NCBI GenBank assembly: GCA_913774625.1
Contig: CAJYHL010000041.1
Span: 1 to 64,000 of the forward strand
Direction of reading: 5' to 3'
From: an uncultured Acidovorax sp.
Lineage (GTDB): Bacteria > Pseudomonadota > Gammaproteobacteria > Burkholderiales > Burkholderiaceae_C
DNA: 64,000 bases
Shown here: positions 9,021 to 18,681 of the stretch, in pieces
How positions within the stretch are numbered: the stretch's first letter is position 1
Layout: every line of letters starts with the position of its first letter
Notes under the pieces: generated by a model
Seen by the model: only the letters and a program-made list of their open reading frames with translations
What the model was told of the DNA's origin: nothing
Databases searched by the model: none
Translations under genes and position numbers: made by a program

Positions 9021-10799
9021 TCAGAACGACTCCCAGTCGCCGCCCGCCGAGCCCTGGGCCGCCACAGCGCCGGCCAGCGCCGGAGGACGTGCCGGCGGCT
9101 GGGCCGCGCGGGGCTTGGGTGCCCGCGCAGGCGCAGGCGCAGGCTTGGCTGCGGCGATGGCCGGGGCCGGAGCAGGGGGCCGCGAAACGGCCGGCGCTGC
9201 GGCGGCCGGCCGGTGGGACGCGGCGGGCTCCGCCTGCGCCGCCGTGCCGGCGCCCAGCCGGAACAGGCTCACCGACTGCACCAGGTCCTGCGCTTGGCTG
9301 TTCAGGCTGGCGGCGGCGGCTGCCATTTCCTCGACCAGGGCCGCGTTCTGCTGCGTCGTCTGGTCCATCTCGGTCACGGCCTCGCCGACCTGGCTCACGC
9401 CGGAGCTCTGCTCGCTGCTGGCGGCGCTGATCTCGCCCATCAGGTCGGTCACGCGGCGGATGCTGCCGACCACCTCGGTCATGGTGCTGCCGGCCTGGTC
9501 GGCCAGCTGCGTGCCCGTCTCCACCCGCGACACGCTGTCGGTGATGAGCTGCTTGATCTCCTTGGCGGCCTCGGCGCTGCGGCCGGCCAGGCTGCGCACT
9601 TCGCTCGCCACCACCGCGAAGCCCCGGCCCTGCTCGCCCGCACGGGCCGCTTCCACGGCCGCATTGAGCGCCAGGATGTTGGTCTGGAAGGCGATGCCGT
9701 CGATCACCGAGATGATGTCGCTGATCTTGCGCGAGCTTTCGCTGATGCCCTTCATGGTGTCCACCACCTGGGCCACCACCACGCCGCCCTGCTCGGCCAC
9801 GCTGCTGGCGGCCTGGGCCAGCTGGTTGGCCTGGCGGGCGTTGTCGGCGTTCTGCTGCACGGTGGAGCCCAGCTCCTCCATGGAGGCGGCGGTTTCCTCC
9901 AGCGCGCTGGCCTGGCTCTCGGTGCGGCCGGACAGGTCGGAGTTGCCCTGCGCGATCTGCGTGCTGGCCGAGGCCACGGCTTCGCTGCCGCTGCGCACGC
10001 GCGAGACCACGTTGACCAGCGATGTGTTCATGTCGCGCAGCGCCTGCAGCAGCACGCCCACTTCGTCGCGCGACTGCACATCGATGCGCACCGTCAGGTC
10101 GCCCACGGCGACCGCCTTGGCCACGGTCACGGCCTGCGCCACGGGGCGGGTGATGGAGCGCGTGACCCAGGTGCCCAGGACGACGGCCACGGCCAGCGCC
10201 AGCGCGGAGCCGCCCAGCTCCAGCCACAGCGCGGTGGCTGCAGCGTCGTGGGCCTCGGCCTCGCGCTCGGTCTGCAGCTTTTCTTCAGCGCCCATGAACT
10301 CGGCCTGCACCGTGCGGAAGGCATCCATGGCTTCCTTGCCGCGTGCGCGCCGCACTTCCTGGGACAACGCCTCCAGCGTGGCAGTGCCGGCGTCCACCTG
10401 GCGTCGCAGCGCCAGCACGGACTGGGCGACATCCTTGAAACGGCCAGCGGCAGCCTGCATGGATTCCAGGCGCCGCTGCTGATCGGCGTTGTCGGCCGTC
10501 AGCTTGCGCGCGTCCTTCATGGCCGAGTCGAAGCTCTGCTGGCCCTGCGTCCAGGGCTCCAGGAAGCTGGCATCGCCCGCCAGCGCGAAGCCGCGGGTGC
10601 CGGTTTCCATGTTGACCATGGCCAGCAGCATCTGTTCGCCCACGCCCAGCACCTTCGCGGTATGGACATTCATGGCCTGGGCATGCGTGAGCCGTGACTG
10701 GCTCGCCATGGCCACGACGATCACGGCCAGAAAGATGGCGATCACGCCGCCGAACGCCAGCGCGAGCCGCCTTGCCAGGGGCCAGTTGGAAATCTGCAT
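9021..10799 (-). CDS. Methyl-accepting chemotaxis protein
   Basis: Transmembrane chemoreceptor of 592 aa. TM1 is at about 10-31. A periplasmic four-helix region includes [11 protein letters not shown] (CHASE3/4HB style). TM2 is at about 185-207, followed by HAMP and then the signalling domain with hairpin tip [20 protein letters not shown]. After an Ala/Pro-rich linker of about 75 residues the protein ends in DWESF, which fits the xWxxF tether for CheR/CheB. ATG at 10799 has AGGAG about 9 nt upstream; the frame continues to 10874 without support. It is oddly placed between the alpha-2-macroglobulin and pbpC genes. The ligand is unknown. Confidence 0.95.
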   Translation of the reverse strand: MQISNWPLARRLALAFGGVIAIFLAVIVVAMASQSRLTHAQAMNVHTAKVLGVGEQMLLAMVNMETGTRGFALAGDASFLEPWTQGQQSFDSAMKDARKLTADNADQQRRLESMQAAAGRFKDVAQSVLALRRQVDAGTATLEALSQEVRRARGKEAMDAFRTVQAEFMGAEEKLQTEREAEAHDAAATALWLELGGSALALAVAVVLGTWVTRSITRPVAQAVTVAKAVAVGDLTVRIDVQSRDEVGVLLQALRDMNTSLVNVVSRVRSGSEAVASASTQIAQGNSDLSGRTESQASALEETAASMEELGSTVQQNADNARQANQLAQAASSVAEQGGVVVAQVVDTMKGISESSRKISDIISVIDGIAFQTNILALNAAVEAARAGEQGRGFAVVASEVRSLAGRSAEAAKEIKQLITDSVSRVETGTQLADQAGSTMTEVVGSIRRVTDLMGEISAASSEQSSGVSQVGEAVTEMDQTTQQNAALVEEMAAAAASLNSQAQDLVQSVSLFRLGAGTAAQAEPAASHRPAAAAPAVSRPPAPAPAIAAAKPAPAPARAPKPRAAQPPARPPALAGAVAAQGSAGGDWESF

Positions 10800-11073
10800 A
10801 TGAACCACTCCTGTTGTCTGCGGGATGAAACCCAGACGGCAGCAGGCAGCCGGCATTGCAGGACGGGACTGCAATCGGTACGCCCCGCTGACGAGGCCTC
10901 ACACGAATGTGCCCCGCGATACTAAAGTTACATACTGTCTCGTCTTGTAGGCAACCGCCGCGTCGGCGTTACGGACCAGGAAATCGGGCGGCACAGCCGG
11001 GAACGCGCGCGCTGCGCGGGCACCCTGGCAACGGATGCCCACGCCGCGCCACAGCCGCAGCCGAATGCCGGGA
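10800..11073. other. Intergenic region between A2M and chemoreceptor genes
   Basis: 274 bp without a credible gene. An AT-rich tract around 10917-10945 is the likeliest place for a chemoreceptor promoter on the minus strand, but no clean sigma-70 or FliA pair of boxes is visible. No hairpin with a T-run follows the macroglobulin stop codon. Confidence 0.4.
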
Positions 11074-14000
11074 TCAGCGCGCGGGCGCCGCCGCTTCCAC
11101 CTTCACCCGGGCATTGGGCGTTTCGCCGAACATCTCGGGCGCATACAGCGCTTCCACACGGCTGGGGGGCAGCGCGAAGTCGCCCACGTTGTTCAGCCGC
11201 ACGGTGTACTGCACGCTGGAGGTGCCCTTGGGCAGGTATTCGTAGTAGCTGCGGAAGGCCTCGAAGCTGCGCTCCTCGAAGGCCGGCCAGGCGCTGCCCG
11301 AACGCTTTTCGCCCTGGGTGGCGATCTCGGAATCGCGGCCCAGGCCGCTGCCCAGGATGGTGGCGCCGCCCGGGATGGGGTCGGTCAGCGCCACCCAGGT
11401 CATGTCGGCGCTGGCGGTGACTTCCAGCGTCACGCGCAGCACGTCGCCGCGCGTGTACTTGCCGCGCACGGCCTGCTCGACCGGGGCGATGCTCTTCTTG
11501 AGCGTGTAGCCCGCCGAGAACGGCGCCTTGAGCGCGATGGCCGCCACCGACTGCACCGTGAGCCAGGGCTTGCCCGTGCCCTGCTGCGTCACGGTGAGCG
11601 GCTCCTTGCCGGACTTGTCGGGCCAGGGCAGGAACATGCTGTTGTTGCGCAGGTTGCCGGGCGATGCCGGCGCGCCGAACCAGGTGGTCTGGTGCGGGGC
11701 GCCGGCAGCGTCGGCCGCCTGCACGGGCTGCACCTTGGCCCAGTCCACGCTGGCGGTGGCGCCGCCCAGCGCGGCGCGGGTGGTGCCGGCCACCGGCACG
11801 GACTCGAACCTGGCGCTGAACTTCTCCAGCGCCAGGCCGCCCCAGAGGTTGGCGGTGGTGGTGTGCCAGGCGCCGTTCTGCTGGCGCGCGATGAAGCCGT
11901 TCGCCAGGCGGCCCATGTCCTCCTGCCAGGCCGGGTCGTCCATCACGGCCAACATCAGGCGGGCGGTGTTGACGTCGCCGTTCTGCATCAGCCACCACCA
12001 GTAGTCGTCCTTTTCGGTGCTGAAGACCAGCTTGGTGCCCTGGTAGGAGAGCCGGCCCTTGAGCACCTGCGTGGCCTCCGCCAGGCGCTGCTCGCGCTGG
12101 GGCACGTCCTGCACGCGCTTGAGGATGTTCAGCCAGTCGATCACCGCATGCGTAGGCCACTGGTTGGGCGCGATGGCGATGCTGCCCAGCATGCGGCCCG
12201 AGGCCTTGCCGTAGCGCGAGAGCGCCTCGATGGCGGCGAGCTTGCGCACGTCCAGGTCCTTGCGCGGGCTCCAGAAGTCGCGCTGGATGCGGCCTTCGAC
12301 GAAGGCCGTGAGGCCGCGTTCCATGGCGGCGAGCGACTCTTCGGGCAGCTTGAATTCGGGATGCAGCGCAGAGGCCTCGTGCGTGGCGGCCAGCAGGTAG
12401 GCGGTGAGCGTGTCGCTGCCCCGGTCGGCGCTGCCGGCCTGCGGCGGAAAGTAGTTGGCCAGGCCGTCCGCATCCAGATAGGTGGGCAGCTGCGCGGCCA
12501 CGGTCTGCCAGAGCTTGCCGTCGCGCAGGCCCACGGACTTGCTGGTCTTCTGCTCCAGGCAGGCGAAGGGGTAGTTGGCGAACCAGTCGCGCACGCCCGG
12601 CAGGCCTTCGGCCAGCCTGGGCACCAGCGACAGCTTCAGGCCCCCGCGCTTGGCGCCGGTGGCAGGCAAGGCGTCGGCGGGCGGCGCCACGTCCATGGAG
12701 AAGCTGCCGTCCAGCTGCACCAGCGTGGCCTGCTGCACCGTGAGCGGCACGGCCGGGATGATGCGCTGGCTGGCCTTGAGCGCGTCCTTCGCGCCGCCCA
12801 GCGTGTCTCGCGCCTCGATCTCCCAGATGAGCGCCTGGGCCCGCGTCTGGCCCAGCTGCTGGGGCGCGGTGACGTTCCACGACACCTCGCGCGATTCGCC
12901 GGCCGGGATGTCCACGGTCTGCCTGTCCAGCTGCAGCAGCGTCGCGCGCGGCGCCACCTCCACCTTCATGGCTTTCTGCGTGGTGTTGCGCAGCGTGATC
13001 TGGGCGCGGAACTGGTCGTCCTCGCGCACCAGGGGCGGCAGGCCGCTGATGATCTGCAGGTCCTGCGTGGCGCGGATGCTGGTGGCGCCGGTGCCGAAGA
13101 GGCCGGTGCCGGCATCGGCCACGGCGACGATCCTGAAGGTGGTGAGCGCGTCGTTGAGCGGCACGGTCAGTTTGGCCTGGCCGTTGGCGTCCAGCTGCAC
13201 GGCGGGCTTCCAGAGCAGCAGCGTGTCGAGCAGCTCGCGCGTCTGCGCCCGCCCGCCGCCGCCGCCCGCGGGCACGGCCTTCTTGCCGTAGTGGCGGCGG
13301 CCGATGATCTCCATCTGCGCGGTGGAGGTCTCCACGCCCCAGGGGCGGCGCTGCAGCATGGCGTCCAGCAGATCCCAGCTGGTGTTGGGCATCAGCTCCA
13401 GCAGGGCCTGGTCCACGGCGGCCACCGCCACCTCGGCGTTGGCGGCGGGCTTGCCGCCCGGCAGCGTGGCGGTGATGGTGACCTGGGCCTGGCCGCGCAC
13501 GGGATAGCTCTCCTTGTCAGCACTCACCTTCACCTCGATGCGGTGGGCCTGCGCGCCGACCTTGATCTCGGCCATGCCCAGCCGGTAGGCGGGCTTGGAC
13601 AGGTCCACCATGGCGGTGGGCGCCACGTATTCCTTGCCCTCGTACCAGAAGGCGTTCCACCATTCGCGCGGCGCCTTGAAGCCCCAGGTGAAGAAGCTGT
13701 ACCAGGGCACCTCGCGCAACCGCCCGCGCAGGGCCAGCACGCTCACATAGACGTTGGGGCCCCAGCCCTCTTCCACCTTGAGCTGCACCGTGGGGTCCTT
13801 GCCGTCGAGCTGCACCACGCGCGTGCTCAGGATGCCTTCGCGCTCCACCGCCACCAGCGCGGTGGCGTGGCGGAAGGGCATGCGCACCTGCAGGCGGGCG
13901 GTCTCGCCGGGCTGGTAGCTCTTCTTTTCGGGCAGCACGTCGATGCGGTCGTGGTCCTCGCCGCCGAACCAGAGCTCGCCCTGCTTCGTGACCCAGACGG

Positions 14001-17000
14001 ACGATGCGGCCTGCGCCTCGTTGCCGTCCTTGTCGCGGGCGGTGGCGACCAGCTCCACTTCGCCGGCCTCGTCCAGCCTGGCATCGCACAGCAGCAGGCC
14101 ACGGCTGTCGGTCTGGCCCGAGCACACGGTGCCCAGGTCTTTGGTCTCGGTCTTGTTGTCGTAGCTGTAGAAGCCGCCCACCATGCGCTTGCGGCTGCTG
14201 GTGGTGATGCGGGCGACGGCCTTCACCGTCATCGGCACGCCTTCCTTCGCGCGGCCGTCGAGGCCCAGGGCCAGCGCCTGGAAGCGGATCTTCTGCGCGG
14301 CCGAAACCCAGCCCTCGGTCTTGATGCCGGCCACCACGCCCGCGGGCCAGAGCGTCTGCACGCTGCGCAGGGTCTGCACCTCGCCGTTGGGGTCGGCGTA
14401 GCTGGCCTCCAGCACCATCTCCTGCGGCTGGCGGGACTGGGGCACGTCGTCGATGGTGAGCTTGCCCGCGCCGTTGCGGTCCAGCGTGAGCGCACGCTTA
14501 TCGGCGATCACGCGCGTGTCCTGGCTGGCGGCGGCTTCTTCCTCGCCGTTGCCTTCGCCCTCGCCGGCCGGGGTGCCGGCGGCGGCCTCCTTGGCCGGGC
14601 GCGGCGGGCTGAAGCTGAAGGCGTCGTAGTCGGGGTACTGCAGCGGCTTGCCGCGCACCATGGCCGACACCCGCACCGGCAGGTTGGCCGCGCCGCCGCC
14701 AGACACGTAGTTGATCTGCACCTCGGTGGGCACGGAGCGCGGGCGCACCAGCGGCTTCTTGTCGATGGGGGCGATGCGGCCTTCCAGCACCGGCAGGCGG
14801 AACTCCTCCACCCGGAATTCGCCCGAGGCGAAGCTGCGGCCGTTCTCCCCTCCACCGCGCAGCTCCACGCTGTAGACGCCCAGCTTGGCGGCGGGCGGCA
14901 CGGCGAAGCTGTTCTCGGCGCTCAGGCCGCCCGTGGCCGTCTTGCGCCACACCAGCGGCTGGGTGTATTGCTGGCCGCTGCCCACATGGGTGATGACCAG
15001 CGTGGCGGGGTCGCTCTCCGGCAGGCCGAAGCCCCGGCCGGTCTCGCTGCGCAGCAGGTGTTTCATCGACACCGTCTCGCCGGCGCGCACCAGGGTGCGG
15101 TCGAAGATGGTGTGCGCCACCTCGTCGGGCTGCGGGCTGCTGCTGGTGGGCACGTTGAAGCGCCAGGGCTCGATGCCGCGCTGCCAGTCGCTCCAGGTGA
15201 AGGCCATGTCGGGCACGCCATCGGCCCCCTTGGCGCGGGCGCTGACGAAGTAGGCCCGGCTCCAGTCGCCGCGGTCCTGGCAGGTGGGCGCCTCGGGCGA
15301 CAGGCCCTCGAAGCGGGCCACGCCATCGGCATCGGTGGTGGCCGTGGCCAGCACGCGGCCGTCGCAGGCGGACACGCGCACCTGCGCGCCCGGCACCACC
15401 TGGCCCTTGTCCAGCGTGGTCACCCAGGCTGCGGAATTCTCGCGGCCGAGCTTGAAATGCACGGCCAGATTGGTCACCAGGGCCGAGGTGCGCACGTACA
15501 TCGTGCGGCCCGCGCCGTAGCGCTCGTCGAGCAGCGAGCGGCCCAGCATCGGCGAGGCGATCTCCACCACATGGAAGCCCGGCGGCAGCGGAATGCCCAC
15601 CACCTCGAAGGGGCGCGGGTCGCCGCTGGCGGGCCGGGGCAGGTCCAGCGCCTTGGCGCCGGGCTGGCCGGCCAGCAGCGGCAGCATGCGGGTCTGCACC
15701 TCGGCGGGGCTGCCCTCCGGCAGCGCCGGGGGCAGCGCGCCCTTGACGTCGCGGCGGGCCTGGTCGCGGGCGATGGTGGGGTTGTCGTAGCGGCGCAGCT
15801 TGCGCATCCAGGCGATGATGTCCGCGTCGCTGTCCGCCTTCAGGGTCGCCACCTTGCCAGGGGCCTGCGACGGGGCCGATGACGAGGGCTGGGCCTGGCC
15901 AGGCTGCAGCCCTTCCACGCGCAGCGCGGCTTCCACGTTGCGCAGCGTGACGGGCAGCAGCGCCGGGCCCTGCGGTCCTTCGGCGAAGCGCTCGACGATG
16001 CCGAAGGGCGAGGCCGCGAACTTGGCCAGCGGCGGCATGGCGCCCACGGCCACCGGCAGCGGGAAGCTGGCGGCGTTGGCCAGCGTGCGCCCAGCGGCGT
16101 CCTTGAAGCCGGACGGCAGCTGCAGCGTGTACTTAGCGCCCGGCGTGAAAGGCGGCGCGAACGACAGCCGCGTCACCACCGAATCGCCGTCGCCTTTTCC
16201 TTCGCCGTCACCGTCGTGCTCGATGCGCGGCTTGAGCGTCTCGCTGCCGGACTTCAGGCGTATGCCCTCGGCCAGCTTGCGCGCCACCGGCGCATTGAAG
16301 GACAGGCGCAGCGGCCGGATGGGCAGGCAGGCGGCCTGGGCGTTCTCGCGCTCGCAGGCGAAGTCGGCGGCGAAGGGCTCGCGCACCTTGTAGGTGTAGC
16401 GCTTCTCCACCGTGCTGGCCACACCGCTGGGCGTGGCCACGCCCGCGCCATAGACCAGCTGCACCTGCGAGCCCGATGTGAGCCGCCGGTTGCAGGCCAG
16501 CGTGGCATAGCGCAACGGCTCCTTGGCCGCTGCCTTCTCCAGCCCCTCGGCCTGCAGCACCGCCTGGCGGTCGCGCCCTTCGACGGCGCGCACCGGAATG
16601 CGTTCGCCCACCCCGTCGGCCACGCACCACACATGGGCCAGCAGGCTGGCCTGCGTGGCCGGGCCGCTCAGCCGCAGCAGAAAGTACTGGTCTTCGTCGA
16701 TGGGCTGGTAGGTACCCGGCTGCACGCTTTGCACGAACGGTCCGCCGCTATTGAATTGATAGCTTCTCGCGCCCGTGACGGGCGCGCCGGCGGCCGACTT
16801 GAAGCCCGCCACGGGGCTGACCGTGCAGCGCACGCCGGGCGGCAGGTCGCCCGCGAAGTCATAGACCCATTCGCGGTCGCTGGTCCAGCGTGCCGAGCCC
16901 TGGCGGGCAGCGCCCTCGGTGCAATCGACCGCGAAGGGCGCGGGCGCCTTCGGGTCGCCGAAGGCCACGGCCGGGCCGTCGAATTTCGCCACCACCTGGC

Positions 17001-17136
17001 GTACGCGGGCCACCTCGCCCTGCGGCGACAGGCTGGCCACGGTGAGCGCCTGGGCGGCGCCGGCCAGCGCGGTCAGGGCCAGGGCCGCCAGCGCACGGCG
17101 CAGGCTGCGGGAGGAGATGGGCGGGACGTTCGTCAT
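11074..17136 (-). CDS. Bacterial alpha-2-macroglobulin (YfhM-type)
   Basis: Very large periplasmic protease inhibitor of 2020 aa, thought to trap foreign proteases by bait-region cleavage and thioester capture, working with PBP1C. Residues 10-33 form a signal peptide with AQA before LTVASL. There is no lipobox cysteine, unlike E. coli YfhM, so it is probably soluble in the periplasm or anchored another way. MG and bait regions precede the thioester motif CLEQ at 1526-1529, which is intact. The thioester domain and receptor-like C-terminus follow. ATG at 17136 gives a proper signal peptide; the open frame continues to 17307 without one. A 13-base repeat at 16751-16763 is embedded in frame as part of SYQFNS. 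Confidence 0.93.
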   Translation of the reverse strand: MTNVPPISSRSLRRALAALALTALAGAAQALTVASLSPQGEVARVRQVVAKFDGPAVAFGDPKAPAPFAVDCTEGAARQGSARWTSDREWVYDFAGDLPPGVRCTVSPVAGFKSAAGAPVTGARSYQFNSGGPFVQSVQPGTYQPIDEDQYFLLRLSGPATQASLLAHVWCVADGVGERIPVRAVEGRDRQAVLQAEGLEKAAAKEPLRYATLACNRRLTSGSQVQLVYGAGVATPSGVASTVEKRYTYKVREPFAADFACERENAQAACLPIRPLRLSFNAPVARKLAEGIRLKSGSETLKPRIEHDGDGEGKGDGDSVVTRLSFAPPFTPGAKYTLQLPSGFKDAAGRTLANAASFPLPVAVGAMPPLAKFAASPFGIVERFAEGPQGPALLPVTLRNVEAALRVEGLQPGQAQPSSSAPSQAPGKVATLKADSDADIIAWMRKLRRYDNPTIARDQARRDVKGALPPALPEGSPAEVQTRMLPLLAGQPGAKALDLPRPASGDPRPFEVVGIPLPPGFHVVEIASPMLGRSLLDERYGAGRTMYVRTSALVTNLAVHFKLGRENSAAWVTTLDKGQVVPGAQVRVSACDGRVLATATTDADGVARFEGLSPEAPTCQDRGDWSRAYFVSARAKGADGVPDMAFTWSDWQRGIEPWRFNVPTSSSPQPDEVAHTIFDRTLVRAGETVSMKHLLRSETGRGFGLPESDPATLVITHVGSGQQYTQPLVWRKTATGGLSAENSFAVPPAAKLGVYSVELRGGGENGRSFASGEFRVEEFRLPVLEGRIAPIDKKPLVRPRSVPTEVQINYVSGGGAANLPVRVSAMVRGKPLQYPDYDAFSFSPPRPAKEAAAGTPAGEGEGNGEEEAAASQDTRVIADKRALTLDRNGAGKLTIDDVPQSRQPQEMVLEASYADPNGEVQTLRSVQTLWPAGVVAGIKTEGWVSAAQKIRFQALALGLDGRAKEGVPMTVKAVARITTSSRKRMVGGFYSYDNKTETKDLGTVCSGQTDSRGLLLCDARLDEAGEVELVATARDKDGNEAQAASSVWVTKQGELWFGGEDHDRIDVLPEKKSYQPGETARLQVRMPFRHATALVAVEREGILSTRVVQLDGKDPTVQLKVEEGWGPNVYVSVLALRGRLREVPWYSFFTWGFKAPREWWNAFWYEGKEYVAPTAMVDLSKPAYRLGMAEIKVGAQAHRIEVKVSADKESYPVRGQAQVTITATLPGGKPAANAEVAVAAVDQALLELMPNTSWDLLDAMLQRRPWGVETSTAQMEIIGRRHYGKKAVPAGGGGGRAQTRELLDTLLLWKPAVQLDANGQAKLTVPLNDALTTFRIVAVADAGTGLFGTGATSIRATQDLQIISGLPPLVREDDQFRAQITLRNTTQKAMKVEVAPRATLLQLDRQTVDIPAGESREVSWNVTAPQQLGQTRAQALIWEIEARDTLGGAKDALKASQRIIPAVPLTVQQATLVQLDGSFSMDVAPPADALPATGAKRGGLKLSLVPRLAEGLPGVRDWFANYPFACLEQKTSKSVGLRDGKLWQTVAAQLPTYLDADGLANYFPPQAGSADRGSDTLTAYLLAATHEASALHPEFKLPEESLAAMERGLTAFVEGRIQRDFWSPRKDLDVRKLAAIEALSRYGKASGRMLGSIAIAPNQWPTHAVIDWLNILKRVQDVPQREQRLAEATQVLKGRLSYQGTKLVFSTEKDDYWWWLMQNGDVNTARLMLAVMDDPAWQEDMGRLANGFIARQQNGAWHTTTANLWGGLALEKFSARFESVPVAGTTRAALGGATASVDWAKVQPVQAADAAGAPHQTTWFGAPASPGNLRNNSMFLPWPDKSGKEPLTVTQQGTGKPWLTVQSVAAIALKAPFSAGYTLKKSIAPVEQAVRGKYTRGDVLRVTLEVTASADMTWVALTDPIPGGATILGSGLGRDSEIATQGEKRSGSAWPAFEERSFEAFRSYYEYLPKGTSSVQYTVRLNNVGDFALPPSRVEALYAPEMFGETPNARVKVEAAAPAR
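16751..16763 (+). repeat. Intragenic mini-repeat TTGAATTGATAGC, copy 2
   Basis: Identical to 4355-4367. The host gene is on the minus strand, so the DNA is read as GCTATCAATTCAA and contributes Y-Q-F-N. The same DNA word in two unrelated genes, in opposite coding orientations, suggests a DNA-level element, not protein conservation. Confidence 0.5.
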
Positions 17137-17348
17137 GGTGTGGCGGAAGTCGGGAAAGATGGAAAAGGGCACGGCGGCCTGGACGGCGCGGAGCGTCGCG
17201 GCGATGCGTGCAGGGGCGAGCGTAGCCCATGGCGCGCAGGCGGCACACCCTCCGATCGGGGCAGTTGTCACCGGCCTACACACGCCCTGCCGCAGGCGTG
17301 CCAGCATGGCGCACCGTCCGGTTTCTCGCCCTTTCGCTCCCGCCCTCC

Positions 17349-18611
17349 ATGCAGCAGCCCGTCAGCCAGGCCAATCCGCCCTCCTCCCGGCGCAGCTGGG
17401 AGATCGACGCCGTGCGCGGCCTGATGCTGGTGCTGATGACGGTCACCCATCTGCCCACGCGCATCTCGATGCCGCTGGGCCAGCCCTTCGGCTACGTCTC
17501 GGCCGCCGAAGGCTTCGTGCTGCTGTCGGCCTATATGGCGGGACTGGTCTATGGGCGCGTCGCCTATCGCCAGGGCGTGCCGCAGATGCGCCGCGCGTTC
17601 TGGCGCCGGGCGCTCACCATCTACGGCTGCCAGGCGGCGGCCCTGCTGTTCCTCTTCACCGTCATCACCGTGATCGGTACCCAGGTCAACGAGCCGGCCG
17701 TGAAGGGCCTGCTGGCCTTCTACTTCGCCCAGCCGGTGGATGCGCTGGTGGGCGGCCTGCTGCTGGTCCATGAGCCGCCCCTCTTGGACATTCTTCCGCT
17801 CTACGTGCTCTTCATGCTGCTCAGCCCCTGGGTGCTGGCCTTCGGCCTGCAGCGCGGCTGGGTGCCCGTGATGGGCTGCAGCGTGCTGCTGTGGCTGCTG
17901 GCGCAGTTCGGCTTCGCCCGGTGGTCCTACGGCTATTTCGCGCATCTGCTGCCGGTGTCGGTGCCGTTCACCGAAACCGGCTCCTTCGTGATGGGCGCCT
18001 GGCAGTTCCTCTGGGTGATGGGCCTCTGGATGGGCGCGAGCCGCAACGACCCGCAAGCCCCGCCCTTCGCCTTCCCGCGCTGGACGCTGTGGGCGGCGGG
18101 CGCCATCGCCGTCACGGGCTTCGTCTGGCGGCATGCCGCAGGGCAGACCCCCTTCCCCGATGCCCCGCAGCTCAATGTGCTGCAGGACAAATGGCTGCTG
18201 GCGCCGCTGCGGCTGATCGATCTCTTCGCTCTCACGGTGCTGGCCATCCGCTTCGGCCCGGCCCTGCTGGCGCGTCTGCCCCGCATGCGCTGGCTGGAAA
18301 CGCTGGGCTCGGCGTCGCTCGCCGTGTTCTGCGCCCATCTGGTGGTGGTGCTGCTGGTGCTGGGCCTGTTCGGCGCCAACTACCACCGTCCCTGGCCGGT
18401 GGACATCGCCCTGCTCACGGCCTGCTTCGGCACGCTCTACGCCGTGGCGCGCGTCACGCTCTGGTTCGACCGGCGGCGCGGACATGGCGACGAAGCCCTG
18501 CTCCCGCCGGTGCCCTATGCGGAAAGGCCCCCGCCGCTGACCCATGGCGAGGGTGCGCCGCCGCTGCATGCCGAAACGCTGCTGCCTGCGGCAAAGGTCA
18601 CGCCCACCTGA
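17349..18611 (+). CDS. opgC: OpgC-domain integral membrane protein
   Basis: Polytopic membrane protein of 420 aa with about ten hydrophobic segments, matching the OpgC_C family (PF10129) related to acyltransferase 3. The N-terminal WEIDAVRGLMLVLMTVTHLP carries the invariant D..RG and the membrane His, and AAEGFVLLSAYMAG follows. In proteobacteria OpgC succinylates osmoregulated periplasmic glucans, and other members modify surface polysaccharides. No opgG/opgH partner is in the window, so the glucan role is an inference from family. The ATG at 17349 starts a short polar N-terminus. It diverges from the macroglobulin gene across 212 bp. The C-terminal 40 residues are Pro-rich and cytoplasmic. 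Confidence 0.8.
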   Translation: MQQPVSQANPPSSRRSWEIDAVRGLMLVLMTVTHLPTRISMPLGQPFGYVSAAEGFVLLSAYMAGLVYGRVAYRQGVPQMRRAFWRRALTIYGCQAAALLFLFTVITVIGTQVNEPAVKGLLAFYFAQPVDALVGGLLLVHEPPLLDILPLYVLFMLLSPWVLAFGLQRGWVPVMGCSVLLWLLAQFGFARWSYGYFAHLLPVSVPFTETGSFVMGAWQFLWVMGLWMGASRNDPQAPPFAFPRWTLWAAGAIAVTGFVWRHAAGQTPFPDAPQLNVLQDKWLLAPLRLIDLFALTVLAIRFGPALLARLPRMRWLETLGSASLAVFCAHLVVVLLVLGLFGANYHRPWPVDIALLTACFGTLYAVARVTLWFDRRRGHGDEALLPPVPYAERPPPLTHGEGAPPLHAETLLPAAKVTPT

Positions 18612-18637
18612 TACGAATTCATACAAATTTCATGGGT

Positions 18638-18676
18638 ATCTCCTAAATTTGTTACCTCAAGTAACACAAAGGAGAT
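18638..18676 (+). promoter_or_regulatory. Hairpin covering the ribosome binding site of the lipoprotein gene
   Basis: ATCTCC (18638-18643) pairs with GGAGAT (18671-18676), which is the Shine-Dalgarno of the next gene. Inside, TTT-GTTAC (18648-18655) pairs with GTAAC-(AC)-AAA (18661-18670) around loop CTCAA, leaving a two-base bulge. As RNA this would hide the ribosome binding site. The inner palindrome could instead be a DNA operator, since a weak -10-like TACAAA lies at 18622-18627. Confidence 0.5.
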
Positions 18677-18681
18677 TTCAC

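Noticed and set aside
5348-9430. A 1360-codon open frame on the plus strand across lldD and pbpC
   Set aside because: Its product is His/Ala/Arg-rich without domains, and both strands opposite it hold well-recognised proteins. It is an antisense frame kept open by high GC content.
10921-10950. TAAAGTTA on the plus strand resembling a FliA -35 box near the chemoreceptor gene
   Set aside because: It points away from the chemoreceptor, and the sequence 11 bp downstream matches GCCGATAA at only about 3 of 8 positions.
11035-15882. A 1615-codon plus-strand open frame opposite the macroglobulin gene
   Set aside because: Same reason: no motif, biased composition, and the opposite strand encodes a complete alpha-2-macroglobulin with CLEQ.
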